DNA of 64,000 nt from Pseudomonas brassicacearum subsp. neoaurantiaca (GCF_013608025.1 NZ_VDLV01000010.1:385400-449399), one strand, 5' to 3'; shown: positions 43,840 to 53,219, counted from the first letter of the stretch. The notes: generated by a model from the letters alone, not told the origin. Translations and numbers: made by a program.

Positions 43840-44259
43840 GTGTATATAAGAGGCTAAACAAGCAGGGATGTAAGTCAGCCGTTTCCGTGTAGGTTGTAGG
43901 CAACTTCTGAGAATGGACATTGGAGCGCTTTGGAGGACTCGGCAGCGCCATGCACAGTGTGCCAGGGTCATAGTGCGGGTAGTCATTCAGGGAGAATCCG
44001 CCGTTGAAGATCGCAGCGGTCTTGAGAGTTCCCTCGCGGCCGTCAACCCAGTGATACCCGCACCGATGATGCAAATCCTGTGTTTTGGTTTGGTAGCCTT
44101 GGCGATGCCATCTTTCTGTTCGACCAGCGCCCGGTAGTCGAAGCACAAATCGGGAGGGTTTGGAAAGCGAGCGACCCATTTCTTGTCAGTCGAGCGCTTG
44201 GCTCGAGTGATGCCCCGGGTGGCGGAGGCGGGGTAGTTGTAGCTTGATCCGATAGTCAC
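43840..44259 (-). pseudogene. remnant of a flavin-dependent amine/amino-acid oxidase
   Basis: The frame from a GTG at 44259 encodes about 60 residues and then a dinucleotide-binding start, HRICIIGAGITGLTAARELSR, as in flavin monoamine oxidases and amino-acid 2-monooxygenases. It stops 11 codons later at 43987. A second frame directly after the break reads KTAAIFNGGFSLNDYPHYDPGTLCMALPS, which looks coding. The enzyme should have about 500 residues, so most of the gene has been deleted. It lies upstream of the nitrilase gene on the same strand. Which oxidase it was is not clear. Confidence 0.5.
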
Positions 44260-44412
44260 TGTTGGTCGTCCCTGATGGTGTTTTTTCAGGGATTGATGTT
44301 GCGGTGTTCATGGGGCGCTGTATGTGAGTGAAATTCGGCACTCGGGCATTCTGCGTTCTGTTTTTCCTGTAGGAATGTGAGGGCGGTGGCCTTGTGTTGC
44401 GCATGGTTGAAG

Positions 44413-44501
44413 GTGGGAGCGAGCCTGCTCGCGAAGGGGGGCGGCATGTCCAGCGTAGATGCAAGCTGACACACCGTCTTCGCGAGCAGGCTCGCTCCCA
44501 C
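44413..44501. repeat. REP pair (GTGGGAGCGAGCC family), inverted
   Basis: Left GTGGGAGCGAGCCTGCTCGC and right CGCGAGCAGGCTCGCTCCCA. It lies just after the stop of the AraC gene, between the oxidase remnant and the backbone. The rest of 44260-44525 shows nothing I recognise. Confidence 0.87.
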
Positions 44502-44525
44502 ATTGGATTTGCAGTCAGCCTTGGT

Positions 44526-45521
44526 TCACGCCGCCTGCTGAAACTGCTGCCGATACTGATTCGGCGACAGATCGGTGTGTTGGCGGAACAATCGCGCAAA
44601 AAAGCTTGCGTCGTCGTAGCCGACTTCGTAGCTGATGGTCTTGATGCTCTTGCGGCTGCCGGAGAGCAGGCCCTTGGCGGTTTCGATCCGCAGCCGTTGC
44701 AGGTAATGCAGTGGCTTGTCGCCGGTGGCGGTCTGGAAGCGACGCATGAAATTGCGGATGCTCATGCCATGTTCACGGGCGACGTCCTCGAAGCGGAACT
44801 TGTCGGCGAAATGCTCTTCGAGCCACTGCTGGATCTGCAGGATGATCACGTCCTGGTGCAGCTTCTGCCCGCCGAAGCCGATCCGCCCAGGCGAATAGCT
44901 GCGTTGTACTTCGTAAAGGATGTCCCTCGCCACGGCCTGGGCGACGTTGGCGCCGCAGAAGCGTTCGATCAGGTAGATGTAGAGATCGCACGCCGACGTG
45001 GTGCCGCCCGCGCAGAACAGGTTGTCGGCGTCGGTCAGGTGTTTGTCCTGGTTCAGGTGCACCTGGGGGAAGCGTTCCTTGAAGGCGTTGAAAAAACGCC
45101 AATAGGTGGTGGCCTCCTTGCCGTCGAGCAGCCCGGCTTCGGCCAGCCAGAAGACCCCGGTGGCTTCGCCGCAGAGCACCGCGCCGCGCGCGTGTTGTTC
45201 GCGCAGCCATGGCAGGACCTGTGGATAGCGTTGGCAGAGGGTGGCGAAGTCATCCCAGAAGGCCGGCAGGATGATGACGTCGGCGTTTTCCAGGCCACCG
45301 TCCACCGGCATGATCACATCGCTGAAGCTGTTCACCGATTTGCCATCAGGGCTGACCAGCCGGGTTTCAAACGCCGGCGTCAGGCCGTGGCCCAGTTGTT
45401 TGCCATAGCGCAGGCTGGCCAGGTGGAAAAAATCCTTGGCTTGCATGAGGGTGGAAGCGAAAACCCGGTCGATGGCCAGGATGCTGACGCGCCGCAAGGG
45501 CGTGGAGACGTGCATGGACAT
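44526..45521 (-). CDS. GlxA-type AraC-family regulator (DJ-1/PfpI-like sensor domain)
   Basis: 331 residues (a second Met at residue 3 is an alternative start). The N-terminal 190 residues form a class I amidotransferase-like/DJ-1 domain, with ARGAVLCGEATGVFWLAEAGLLDG at the nucleophile-elbow position. The C-terminal 100 residues are an AraC DNA-binding domain (FRFEDVAREHGMSIRNFMRRFQTATG, then SIKTISYEVGYDDASFFARLFRQHTDLSPNQYR). Divergent from the acyl-CoA dehydrogenase gene, which it may control. The pair also occurs near trpS in P. aeruginosa. Confidence 0.93.
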   Translation of the reverse strand: MSMHVSTPLRRVSILAIDRVFASTLMQAKDFFHLASLRYGKQLGHGLTPAFETRLVSPDGKSVNSFSDVIMPVDGGLENADVIILPAFWDDFATLCQRYPQVLPWLREQHARGAVLCGEATGVFWLAEAGLLDGKEATTYWRFFNAFKERFPQVHLNQDKHLTDADNLFCAGGTTSACDLYIYLIERFCGANVAQAVARDILYEVQRSYSPGRIGFGGQKLHQDVIILQIQQWLEEHFADKFRFEDVAREHGMSIRNFMRRFQTATGDKPLHYLQRLRIETAKGLLSGSRKSIKTISYEVGYDDASFFARLFRQHTDLSPNQYRQQFQQAA

Positions 45522-45665
45522 AATTCATCTTTATTTTTATAGGGGATAGTGGTCATCAAACGGCTGGATCGTCTTATTTTTTGGCGCAAGTGTCCAGTGT
45601 CCCGTTGTGCGCCGCAGGCTTAGGCTCTTTTGGATGACCTGTTCAACAATAACCAAAGGTGCGCC

Positions 45666-46802
45666 ATGATCCCGAGAACCCTGTTCAGTCCCGAGCACGA
45701 ATTGTTTCGAGACACTGTACGAAGCTTCCTTGAAAAAGAAGCGGTGCCGTACCACAGCCAGTGGGAAAAACAGGGCCATGTCGATCGCCAGCTCTGGAAC
45801 AAAGCGGGGGAGGCGGGCATGTTGTGCTCACACCTTCCAGAAGCCTACGGCGGGCTGGATGCAGATTTCCTCTACAGCGCCGTGGTGATCGAGGAGATCG
45901 GCCGCTTGGGGCTCACCGGGATTGGCTTCTCGTTGCACTCCGATATCGTCGCGCCGTACATCCTCCATTACGGCAACGAGGCTTTGAAGCAAAAGTACCT
46001 GCCGAAACTGGTCTCCGGGGAAATGGTCACGGCCATCGCCATGACCGAGCCGGGCGCCGGTTCGGACCTGCAGGGGGTGAAGACCACGGCGGTGCTGGAC
46101 GGTGACGAATACGTCATTAACGGCTCGAAGACGTTCATCACCAATGGCTTCCTTGCGGACCTGGTCATCGTCGTCGCCAAGACTGACCCGAAGGCGGGCG
46201 CCAAGGGCACCAGCCTGTTCCTGGTAGAAGCGGGCACGCCGGGCTTCGAGAAAGGCAAGCGCCTGGAAAAAGTCGGGATGAAGGCCCAGGACACGTCGCA
46301 ATTGTTCTTCCAGGACGTGCGGGTGTCGAAGGAAAACCTCTTGGGACAGGCTGGAATGGGCTTCGCCTACCTGATGCAGGAACTGCCCCAGGAGCGCCTG
46401 ACCGTCGCCATCGGTGGCCTGGCCTCGGCCGAAGCGGCGCTGCAATGGACGCTGGACTACACCCGCGACCGCAAGGCATTCGGCAAGTCCATCGCCGATT
46501 TCCAGAACACCCGTTTCAAGCTCGCGGAAATGGCCACCGAGATCCAGATCGGCCGGGTCTTCGTCGATCGTTGCCTGGAGCTGCACCTGCAAGGCAAGCT
46601 CGATGTGCCGACGGCGGCGATGGCCAAATACTGGGGCACCGACCTGCAGTGCAAGGTGCTCGACGAGTGCGTGCAGTTGCATGGCGGCTACGGTTTCATG
46701 TGGGAATACCCGATTGCCCGGGCGTGGGCGGATGCGCGGGTACAGCGGATCTATGCCGGAACCAATGAGATCATGAAGGAGATCATTGCGCGGTCGCTTT
46801 GA
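45666..46802 (+). CDS. acyl-CoA dehydrogenase
   Basis: 378 residues from the ATG at 45666 (AAAGGTG upstream). Family signatures: AMTEPGAGSDLQGVKTTA (FAD/acyl binding), QFFQDVRV-like segment LFFQDVRVSKENLLGQ, and YGFMWEYPIARAWADARVQRIYAGTNEIMKEII at the end. The likely catalytic Glu is in the last motif region (GTNEIMKE region precedes ALK in relatives). It oxidises an acyl-CoA to the enoyl-CoA using FAD; chain-length preference is unknown. No electron-transfer flavoprotein genes are adjacent. Confidence 0.92.
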   Translation: MIPRTLFSPEHELFRDTVRSFLEKEAVPYHSQWEKQGHVDRQLWNKAGEAGMLCSHLPEAYGGLDADFLYSAVVIEEIGRLGLTGIGFSLHSDIVAPYILHYGNEALKQKYLPKLVSGEMVTAIAMTEPGAGSDLQGVKTTAVLDGDEYVINGSKTFITNGFLADLVIVVAKTDPKAGAKGTSLFLVEAGTPGFEKGKRLEKVGMKAQDTSQLFFQDVRVSKENLLGQAGMGFAYLMQELPQERLTVAIGGLASAEAALQWTLDYTRDRKAFGKSIADFQNTRFKLAEMATEIQIGRVFVDRCLELHLQGKLDVPTAAMAKYWGTDLQCKVLDECVQLHGGYGFMWEYPIARAWADARVQRIYAGTNEIMKEIIARSL

Positions 46803-46825
46803 TGCGGTGGTGAGCTTGGGGCGCT

Positions 46826-46918
46826 ATCGCGAGCAGGCTCGCTCCCACATGGGCTGTATGTCGATCACAAATGAGTGGTCAGTCATAAATCCAATGTGGG
46901 AGCGAGCTTGCTCGCGAT
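46826..46918. repeat. REP pair (GTGGGAGCGAGC family), inverted
   Basis: Left ATCGCGAGCAGGCTCGCTCC and right GTGGGAGCGAGCTTGCTCGC, with the outer ends being the GCGAT side, opposite to the arrangement at 44413-44501. It separates two convergent genes. Confidence 0.87.
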
Positions 46919-46934
46919 GGGGTCTATGAATCAA

Positions 46935-47975
46935 TCAAGGCGCCGGGTTTGGCTGATCCTTGTGAATCGCCTCGATCCCCGCCAGGACTTCATCCGACAG
47001 CTTCAGGTCGAAGCTGGCGATGTTGCTGTCCAATTGCTCCAAGGTGGTGGCGCCAATGATGTTGCTGGTCACGAACGGTTGCTGGGTGACGAACGCCAGG
47101 GCCATCTGCGCCGGATCCAGACCGTGCTCACGGGCCAATGCCACATAGCGACTGCATGCCGCTTCCGACTGTGGATTGAAGTAGCGCATGAAGCGGCTGT
47201 ACAGCGTCAGGCGGCCCTTGGCGGGGCGCGCGCCGTTCTCATACTTGCCCGACAGGAAACCGAACGCCAATGGCGAATAGGCCAGCAGGCCGCATTGTTC
47301 GCGGATGGCGATTTCCGACAGGCCGATCTCGAAGCTGCGGTTGAGCAGGTTGTACGGGTTCTGGATCGACACGGCGCGCGGCCAGCCACGGGCTTCGGCC
47401 AGGGCGAGGAATTTCATGGTGCCCCATGGCGTTTCGTTGGACAGCCCGATATGGCGGATCTTGCCGGCCCGGACCTGCTCGTCGAGGGCTTCGAGGGTTT
47501 CCTCCAGCGGCGTGAAGTCTTCGTCGGCCTTGTGGGTGTAGCCCAACTGGCCAAAAAAGTTGGTGCTGCGCTCCGGCCAGTGCAACTGGTAAAGGTCGAT
47601 CCAGTCGGTTTGCAGGCGCTTGAGGCTGGCATCCAGGGCTTCGACGATGTGTCGGCGGTTGTGCTTGAGGTTCTTGTCGCGGATGTAGTCGATGGTGTTG
47701 CCGGGGCCGGCGATCTTGCTCGCCAGGATCCAGTCGGCGCGGTCGCCGCGGCTCTTGAAGTAATTACCGATGTAGCGCTCGGTGGTGGCGTAGGTCTCGG
47801 CCTTCGGCGGCACTGGGTACATCTCGGCGGTGTCGAGGAAGTTGATCCCGGCACCCTTGGCACGTTCGATCTGGGCGAACGCCTCTGCCTCGCTGTTCTG
47901 CTCGCCCCAGGTCATGGTTCCGAGGCACAGGGCGCTGACGTTCAGATCGGTACGGCCTAGCTTGCGATAGTCCAT
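46935..47975 (-). CDS. aldo/keto reductase (Tas-like)
   Basis: 346 residues from the ATG at 47975. The catalytic tetrad of the AKR fold is visible: Asp and Tyr in FLDTAEMYPVPP, Lys in WILASKIAGPG and His in IDLYQLHWPERSTNFFG. The insertion PERSTNFFGQLGY is characteristic of the Tas group (E. coli Tas). It reduces an aldehyde or ketone with NADPH; substrate unknown. Convergent with the acyl-CoA dehydrogenase gene. Confidence 0.92.
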   Translation of the reverse strand: MDYRKLGRTDLNVSALCLGTMTWGEQNSEAEAFAQIERAKGAGINFLDTAEMYPVPPKAETYATTERYIGNYFKSRGDRADWILASKIAGPGNTIDYIRDKNLKHNRRHIVEALDASLKRLQTDWIDLYQLHWPERSTNFFGQLGYTHKADEDFTPLEETLEALDEQVRAGKIRHIGLSNETPWGTMKFLALAEARGWPRAVSIQNPYNLLNRSFEIGLSEIAIREQCGLLAYSPLAFGFLSGKYENGARPAKGRLTLYSRFMRYFNPQSEAACSRYVALAREHGLDPAQMALAFVTQQPFVTSNIIGATTLEQLDSNIASFDLKLSDEVLAGIEAIHKDQPNPAP

Positions 47976-48150
47976 CGGGGACTCCTTGGGCAAAACAATC
48001 ATAAAAGCAGGTTGAAATATTTTTCGCAATCTGCATAATTGCGCACCTCTTTCTGCAGTGGAAGTGATGCGCCGCCGCCGAAGAATCTTGCCGTTGAACG
48101 GACGCGCCGACCCGAGCCCCCGAAAGCGTCTGTATCCGGCTGCCTTTGAC

Positions 48151-48179
48151 TTGTCAAAGTACGCACTATTCAGTAAGAT
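48151..48179 (+). promoter_or_regulatory. sigma-70 promoter of rplM-rpsI
   Basis: TTGTCA at 48151-48156 and TAAGAT at 48174-48179 with a 17-base spacer. The leader then contains a small CCGCC/GGCGG hairpin (48180-48203 region) before the rplM start, a possible site for autogenous control. Confidence 0.6.
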
Positions 48180-48220
48180 CCGCCGTCTAATTTACAGGGC
48201 GGCCCCTGAGGCTATAAAGA

Positions 48221-48649
48221 ATGAAAACTTTTACTGCTAAACCGGAAACAGTAAAGCGCGACTGGTTTGTCGTCGACGCTGCTGGTCAGACCCTGGGTCG
48301 TCTGGCCACCGAAATCGCGAGCCGTCTGCGTGGCAAGCACAAGCCTGAGTACACCCCTCACGTTGACACCGGTGACTACATCGTCGTGATCAATGCCGAG
48401 CAAGTACGTGTTACTGGCGCTAAAACCACTGACAAAATGTACTACTCCCACTCCGGTTTTCCTGGCGGCATCAAGTCGATCAACTTTGAAAAGCTGATCG
48501 CCAAAGCCCCTGAGCGCGTGATCGAGACCGCGGTTAAAGGCATGCTGCCTAAGAACCCACTGGGTCGCGACATGTATCGTAAGCTGAAGGTTTATGCGGG
48601 CGCTGCTCACCCTCATACTGCTCAGCAGCCCCAAGAACTGAAGTTTTAA
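48221..48649 (+). CDS. rplM: 50S ribosomal protein L13
   Basis: 142 residues, the standard length. [68 protein letters not shown] is the L13 N-terminal signature. First gene of the rplM-rpsI operon; rpsI follows after 14 bases. Codon use is strongly biased, as expected for a highly expressed gene. Confidence 0.99.
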   Translation: MKTFTAKPETVKRDWFVVDAAGQTLGRLATEIASRLRGKHKPEYTPHVDTGDYIVVINAEQVRVTGAKTTDKMYYSHSGFPGGIKSINFEKLIAKAPERVIETAVKGMLPKNPLGRDMYRKLKVYAGAAHPHTAQQPQELKF

Positions 48650-48663
48650 CGGAATAGTTCATT

Positions 48664-49056
48664 ATGTCGGCGACTCAAAATTACGGCACTGGCCGTCGCA
48701 AGACTGCAACCGCACGCGTTTTCCTGCGTCCGGGCACTGGTAACATCTCCATCAACAACCGCTCCCTGGATAACTTCTTCGGCCGCGAAACTGCCCGCAT
48801 GGTAGTTCGTCAGCCGCTGGAACTGACCGAGACCGTCGAGAAGTTCGACATCTACGTCACCGTTATCGGTGGTGGTGTAAGTGGCCAGGCTGGCGCAATC
48901 CGCCACGGCATCACTCGCGCCCTGATGGATTACGACGAAACTCTGCGCAGCGCCCTGCGTAAAGCTGGCTTCGTAACTCGCGATGCTCGCGAAGTTGAAC
49001 GTAAGAAAGTCGGTCTGCGTAAAGCGCGTAAGCGTCCGCAGTACTCGAAGCGTTAA
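48664..49056 (+). CDS. rpsI: 30S ribosomal protein S9
   Basis: 130 residues. The start [21 protein letters not shown] and the end [16 protein letters not shown], whose basic tail reaches the P site of the ribosome, are diagnostic. Co-transcribed with rplM and closed by a strong terminator. Confidence 0.99.
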   Translation: MSATQNYGTGRRKTATARVFLRPGTGNISINNRSLDNFFGRETARMVVRQPLELTETVEKFDIYVTVIGGGVSGQAGAIRHGITRALMDYDETLRSALRKAGFVTRDAREVERKKVGLRKARKRPQYSKR

Positions 49057-49078
49057 TTTCGCTTCCGCGTTCAAAAGG

Positions 49079-49111
49079 CGCCCAGTTCCTCACGGAGCTG
49101 GGCGTTTTTTT
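49079..49111 (+). terminator. rho-independent terminator of rplM-rpsI
   Basis: Stem CGCCCAGTTCC / GGAGCTGGGCG (one G-U pair), four-base loop, then seven T. Confidence 0.93.
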
Positions 49112-49312
49112 ATGTGCGAAATAATTGCTCTGTGACAACTTGCCACATTCGTAGAGCCCCTATACTACAAGGCTTAGCGGTTTGGCCGCATGGTAATTAC
49201 CTTGTCAGAATTGGGGCTTTTCATTACCATTCGGCAAAATTTTTATAAGTTCAGATTTTTACTTAGTAGACGCCTGATCTAACAGGCCACAAAGCTGATG
49301 GGAGAGGACTGA

Positions 49313-49906
49313 ATGAGCAATGACGGCGTGAATGCAGGCCGGCGTCGCTTCCTGGTAGCAGCCACATCCGTGGTGGGTGCTGCAGGAGCGGTGGGGGCTG
49401 CGGTCCCGTTCGTGGGGTCATGGTTTCCCAGCGCCAAGGCGAAAGCCGCAGGTGCACCGGTGAAAGTGAATGTCAGCAAGATCGAGCCAGGCCAGCAGAT
49501 GATTGCTGAGTGGCGCGGTCAGCCGGTGTTCATCGTCCGCCGTACAGAGGAGATCCTGGGGAATCTGAAAAAGATCGAGGGCCAGCTGTCCGATCCCTCT
49601 TCCAAGAACTCGGTCCAACCGGAATACGTCAACCCTGAAACGCGCTCGATCAAGCCGGAAGTCCTGCTTCTGATCGGGATCTGCACGCACCTGGGTTGCT
49701 CGCCAACGTTCCGTCCCGAAGTGGCCCCTGCCGACCTGGGCAAGGATTGGGTAGGTGGCTATTTCTGCCCATGCCACGGCTCCCACTACGACCTGGCGGG
49801 TCGCGTCTACAAATCCCAGCCTGCACCCCTGAACCTGCCAGTTCCCCCGCATTCCTATGAGTCGGATGACGTCATCGTCATCGGCGTCGACACGGAGAAA
49901 GCGTGA
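49313..49906 (+). CDS. petA: ubiquinol-cytochrome c reductase iron-sulphur (Rieske) subunit
   Basis: 197 residues. An RR signal/anchor (GRRRFLVAATSVVGAAGAVGAAVPFV) suggests Tat export with retention as a membrane anchor. The 2Fe-2S ligands are in CTHLGC and CPCHGSHYD. It moves electrons from ubiquinol to cytochrome c1 in the bc1 complex. Its stop overlaps the petB start by one base. A 256-base gap precedes it and must hold the operon promoter; I see no clear boxes beyond an AT-rich stretch near 49200-49265. Confidence 0.98.
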   Translation: MSNDGVNAGRRRFLVAATSVVGAAGAVGAAVPFVGSWFPSAKAKAAGAPVKVNVSKIEPGQQMIAEWRGQPVFIVRRTEEILGNLKKIEGQLSDPSSKNSVQPEYVNPETRSIKPEVLLLIGICTHLGCSPTFRPEVAPADLGKDWVGGYFCPCHGSHYDLAGRVYKSQPAPLNLPVPPHSYESDDVIVIGVDTEKA

Positions 49907-51117
49907 TGAGCAAACTTATGGATTGGGTTGATGCGCGCTTTCCCGCGACCAAGATGTGGGAAGACCATCTCAGCAAGTATTACGCCCCGAAGAACTTCAA
50001 CTTCTTCTACTTCTTTGGTTCCCTGGCATTGCTCGTTCTGGTCAACCAGATCGTCACCGGTGTCTGGCTGACCATGAGCTACACCCCGTCGGCGGAGGAA
50101 GCATTTGCCTCCGTCGAATACATCATGCGCGACGTCGAGTACGGTTCGATCCTGCGTCTGCTGCACTCCACCGGCGCTTCGGCGTTCTTCATCGTGGTCT
50201 ACCTGCACATGTTCCGTGGCCTGCTCTACGGTTCGTATCAGAAACCGCGTGAGCTGGTGTGGGTTTTCGGCATGCTGATCTACCTGGCGCTGATGGCTGA
50301 AGCCTTCATGGGTTACCTGCTGCCATGGGGCCAGATGTCCTACTGGGGCGCCCAGGTGATCATCTCGCTGTTCGGCGCGATCCCGGTCATTGGTGATGAC
50401 CTGACCCAGTGGATCCGCGGCGACTACCTCATCTCGGGTATCACCCTGAACCGCTTCTTTGCCCTGCATGTCGTGGCGCTGCCGATCGTAATTCTCGGCC
50501 TGGTGGTGCTGCACATCCTGGCGCTGCACGAAGTGGGTTCGAACAACCCGGATGGCGTGGACATCAAGAAGCACAAGGACGAGAACGGCGTACCGCTGGA
50601 CGGCATCGCCTTCCACCCGTACTACACCGTGAAAGACATCGTCGGCGTGGTGGTCTTCCTGTTCATCTTCTGCTCCATCGTGTTCTTCTTCCCGGAAATG
50701 GGCGGTTACTTCCTTGAGAAGCCGAACTTCGAGCAGGCGAACGCGTTCAAGACCCCCGAGCACATTGCGCCGGTCTGGTACTTCACACCGTTCTACGCAA
50801 TTTTGCGGGCGATTCCGGACAAGCTGCTGGGCGTGATCGCCATGGGCGCGGCCATCGCCGTGCTGTTCGTCCTGCCATGGTTGGACCGCAGCCCCGTCAA
50901 GTCGATGCGCTATAAAGGCTGGCTGAGCAAGATCTGGCTGGTGGTGTTCTGCATCTCGTTCGTGATCCTGGGTGTGCTGGGCGTACTGGCGCCGACACCG
51001 GAGCGTACGTTGCTCTCGCAGGTTTGCACGTTCCTTTACTTCGCCTACTTCATTCTGATGCCTTTCTATACCAGGCTCGAGAAGACCAAACCGGTTCCGG
51101 AAAGGGTGACTGGCTGA
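49906..51117 (+). CDS. petB: cytochrome b of the bc1 complex
   Basis: 403 residues from the ATG at 49906. Haem-ligating histidines occur in LLRLLHSTGASAFFIVVYLHMFRG and FALHVVALPIVILGLVVLHILALHEVGSNNP; the Qo-site PEWY motif appears as APVWYFTPFYAILR, with PVWY replacing PEWY as in many proteobacteria. Eight membrane helices expected. Its stop overlaps the petC start by one base. Confidence 0.98.
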   Translation: MSKLMDWVDARFPATKMWEDHLSKYYAPKNFNFFYFFGSLALLVLVNQIVTGVWLTMSYTPSAEEAFASVEYIMRDVEYGSILRLLHSTGASAFFIVVYLHMFRGLLYGSYQKPRELVWVFGMLIYLALMAEAFMGYLLPWGQMSYWGAQVIISLFGAIPVIGDDLTQWIRGDYLISGITLNRFFALHVVALPIVILGLVVLHILALHEVGSNNPDGVDIKKHKDENGVPLDGIAFHPYYTVKDIVGVVVFLFIFCSIVFFFPEMGGYFLEKPNFEQANAFKTPEHIAPVWYFTPFYAILRAIPDKLLGVIAMGAAIAVLFVLPWLDRSPVKSMRYKGWLSKIWLVVFCISFVILGVLGVLAPTPERTLLSQVCTFLYFAYFILMPFYTRLEKTKPVPERVTG

Positions 51118-51899
51118 TGAAAAAGCTATTTGCTGTACTGATTCTTGCTGCCATGCCTGTACTGTCCTTCGCGGCTGAACACGGTGGTCCGGAGCTGGAA
51201 AAAGTCGACATCGACGTTTCCGACAAAGCGGCCATGCAGGACGGCGCGCGTACGTTCGCCAACTACTGCATGGGTTGCCACAGTGCCAAGTTCCAGCGCT
51301 ACGAGCGTGTGGCCGATGATCTGGGTATCCCCCATGAAATGATGCTTGAGAAGCTGGTGTTCACCGGTGCCAAGCTGGGTGATCACATGACGATCGGCAT
51401 GCAGCCTGCGGACGCCAAGACCTGGTTCGGCGCAGCGCCGCCCGACCTGACCCTGGTGGCGCGTGTGCGTGGTACCGACTGGCTTTATGGCTACCTGCGG
51501 TCGTTCTATGAAGATCCTGCGCGTCCATGGGGCGTGAACAACAAGGTCTTCCCGAACGTCGGCATGCCGAACGTCCTGGTCGGCCTCCAAGGTCGCCAGG
51601 TGGTAGGCTGCAAACAGGTTCAGATCGTCGAGCACGGCAAGAAGCAGTATGATCCGCTGACCGGCACGGCTTTGACCCATGAAGCCTGCGACCAGCTGAC
51701 CATCGTGCCGAACACCGGCAGCCTGACGCCGGAGCAGTTCGACGAGAAGGTCAAGAACCTGGTGACTTTCCTGGCCTACTCGGCCAACCCGGTGAAGCTG
51801 GAGCATCAGCGCATCGGTACGTATGTATTGCTGTACCTGGCGTTCTTCTTCGTATTCGCTTATCTGCTCAAGCGTGAATACTGGAAAGACGTTCATTGA
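51117..51899 (+). CDS. petC: cytochrome c1 of the bc1 complex
   Basis: 260 residues. A cleavable signal (MKKLFAVLILAAMPVLSFA), the haem c site NYCMGCHSAKF near residues 49-54, the axial Met region (NVGMPNVLVGLQG) and a C-terminal membrane anchor (IGTYVLLYLAFFFVFAYLLKREYW). It passes electrons to soluble or membrane cytochromes c. Last gene of petABC. Confidence 0.98.
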   Translation: MKKLFAVLILAAMPVLSFAAEHGGPELEKVDIDVSDKAAMQDGARTFANYCMGCHSAKFQRYERVADDLGIPHEMMLEKLVFTGAKLGDHMTIGMQPADAKTWFGAAPPDLTLVARVRGTDWLYGYLRSFYEDPARPWGVNNKVFPNVGMPNVLVGLQGRQVVGCKQVQIVEHGKKQYDPLTGTALTHEACDQLTIVPNTGSLTPEQFDEKVKNLVTFLAYSANPVKLEHQRIGTYVLLYLAFFFVFAYLLKREYWKDVH

Positions 51900-51929
51900 T
51901 AAATGCTGTAAGCCGTTGCTGTTAATCGT

Positions 51930-52020
51930 GCGCGCCCAAGGGCGTCTCTGAAGGTGTAACGAGCCTGGTCGGCCAGGTGGTTACGGGAGACGCCCTCTGG
52001 GCGCGCTCGTTTTTCCGTTT
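51930..52020 (+). terminator. long structured terminator after petC
   Basis: Nested stems: GCGCGCCC (51930-51937) with GGGCGCGC (51999-52006); GGGCGTCTC (51940-51948) with GAGACGCCC (51987-51995); GTAAC/GTTAC; and CCTGG/CCAGG at the tip. A T-rich tract follows at 52008-52020. The 77-base folded region is much longer than an ordinary terminator and leads into sspA. Confidence 0.8.
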
Positions 52021-52049
52021 TTCGATAATTTCAACAAGCGAGGATCGCC

Positions 52050-52667
52050 ATGGGCGTGACCAATCGGTTGGCCTGTTACTCCGACCCCGCCGACCACTAT
52101 TCCCACCGGGTACGTATCGTACTGGCCGAGAAGGGTGTCAGCGCCGAGATCATTTACGTCGAAGCGGGCCGTCAGCCGCCGAAGCTGATCGAGGTGAACC
52201 CTTACGGTAGCCTGCCCACGCTGGTCGATCGCGACCTGGCGTTGTGGGAATCGACTGTGGTGATGGAATACCTGGATGAGCGTTATCCGCATCCGCCTTT
52301 GCTGCCGGTGTACCCCGTTGCGCGTGCGAACAGTCGTCTGCTCATCCACCGCATCCAGCGTGACTGGTGCGGTTTGGTGGATCTGATCCTGGATCCTCGG
52401 ACCAAGGAGCCGGCTCGGGTCGTGGCGCGCAAGGAGCTGCGCGAAAGCCTGACGGGCGTGTCGCCGCTGTTTGTCGACAAGCCGTTTTTCCTCAGTGAGG
52501 AACAAAGTCTGGTGGATTGCTGCCTATTGCCCATACTCTGGCGTTTGCCGATCCTGGGTATCGAACTGCCGCGGCCTGCCAAGCCGCTGCTTGATTATAT
52601 GGAGCGCCAATTTGCGCGTGAGGCTTTCCAGGCGAGTCTGTCTGGTGTCGAACGCGACATGCGCTAA
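52050..52667 (+). CDS. sspA: stringent starvation protein A
   Basis: 205 residues with a glutathione S-transferase-like fold: [68 protein letters not shown] is the thioredoxin-like half. SspA binds RNA polymerase and alters promoter choice in stationary phase. It forms an operon with sspB, 16 bases downstream. Confidence 0.97.
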   Translation: MGVTNRLACYSDPADHYSHRVRIVLAEKGVSAEIIYVEAGRQPPKLIEVNPYGSLPTLVDRDLALWESTVVMEYLDERYPHPPLLPVYPVARANSRLLIHRIQRDWCGLVDLILDPRTKEPARVVARKELRESLTGVSPLFVDKPFFLSEEQSLVDCCLLPILWRLPILGIELPRPAKPLLDYMERQFAREAFQASLSGVERDMR

Positions 52668-52683
52668 GGCTTAGGGAGCCGCT

Positions 52684-53097
52684 ATGAACTCCAGTCGACC
52701 TTATCTGGTCCGCGCGCTCTACGAGTGGATTGTGGACAACGATTGCACCCCGCACATGCTGGTCAATGCCGAGTATCCGTCGGTACAGGTGCCGCAGGGT
52801 TTTGCCAATGACGGGCAGATTGTATTGAACGTGTCGCCGGCCGCTGTGCGTCATTTGCACATGGACAACGATGCGGTCAGCTTCGAGGGGCGCTTCGGTG
52901 GAGTGCCGCATACGCTTTATGTGCCGATTGCTTCGATCCTGGGGATTTATGCTCGGGAGAACGGGCAGGGCATGGTGTTCGAGTTGGAAGTGCCGTTGGA
53001 CGGTGAGGAAGAGTTCGAGGCGGATGATGACATGCCGCCGCCGGATGACGAGCCGCCACGGCCTAGCGGGCGGCCGAGTTTGAAGGTGGTGAAGTAG
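52684..53097 (+). CDS. sspB: ClpXP specificity-enhancing factor SspB
   Basis: 137 residues. The ssrA-tag binding core (RPYLVRALYEWIVDNDCTPHMLVNAEYPSVQVPQGFANDGQIVLNVSPAAVRHLHMDNDAVSFEGRFGG) is followed by an acidic, flexible linker and a conserved C-terminal tail (RPSLKVVK) that docks on ClpX. It hands ssrA-tagged proteins to ClpXP. Confidence 0.97.
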   Translation: MNSSRPYLVRALYEWIVDNDCTPHMLVNAEYPSVQVPQGFANDGQIVLNVSPAAVRHLHMDNDAVSFEGRFGGVPHTLYVPIASILGIYARENGQGMVFELEVPLDGEEEFEADDDMPPPDDEPPRPSGRPSLKVVK

Positions 53098-53166
53098 ATA
53101 GTGGTTTTAAAGACGCCATCCGATCGCTGAACATGTAAGCCGCAGCCATTTTCCGGTTGGTTATAC

Positions 53167-53202
53167 AAAAATGCCCGTGTCGCAAGACGCGGGCATTTTT
53201 TT
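53167..53202 (+). terminator. rho-independent terminator of sspAB
   Basis: Stem ATGCCCGTGTC / GACGCGGGCAT with GCAA tetraloop and six T. Confidence 0.93.
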
Positions 53203-53219
53203 GAAGTCAGTGTATATCC

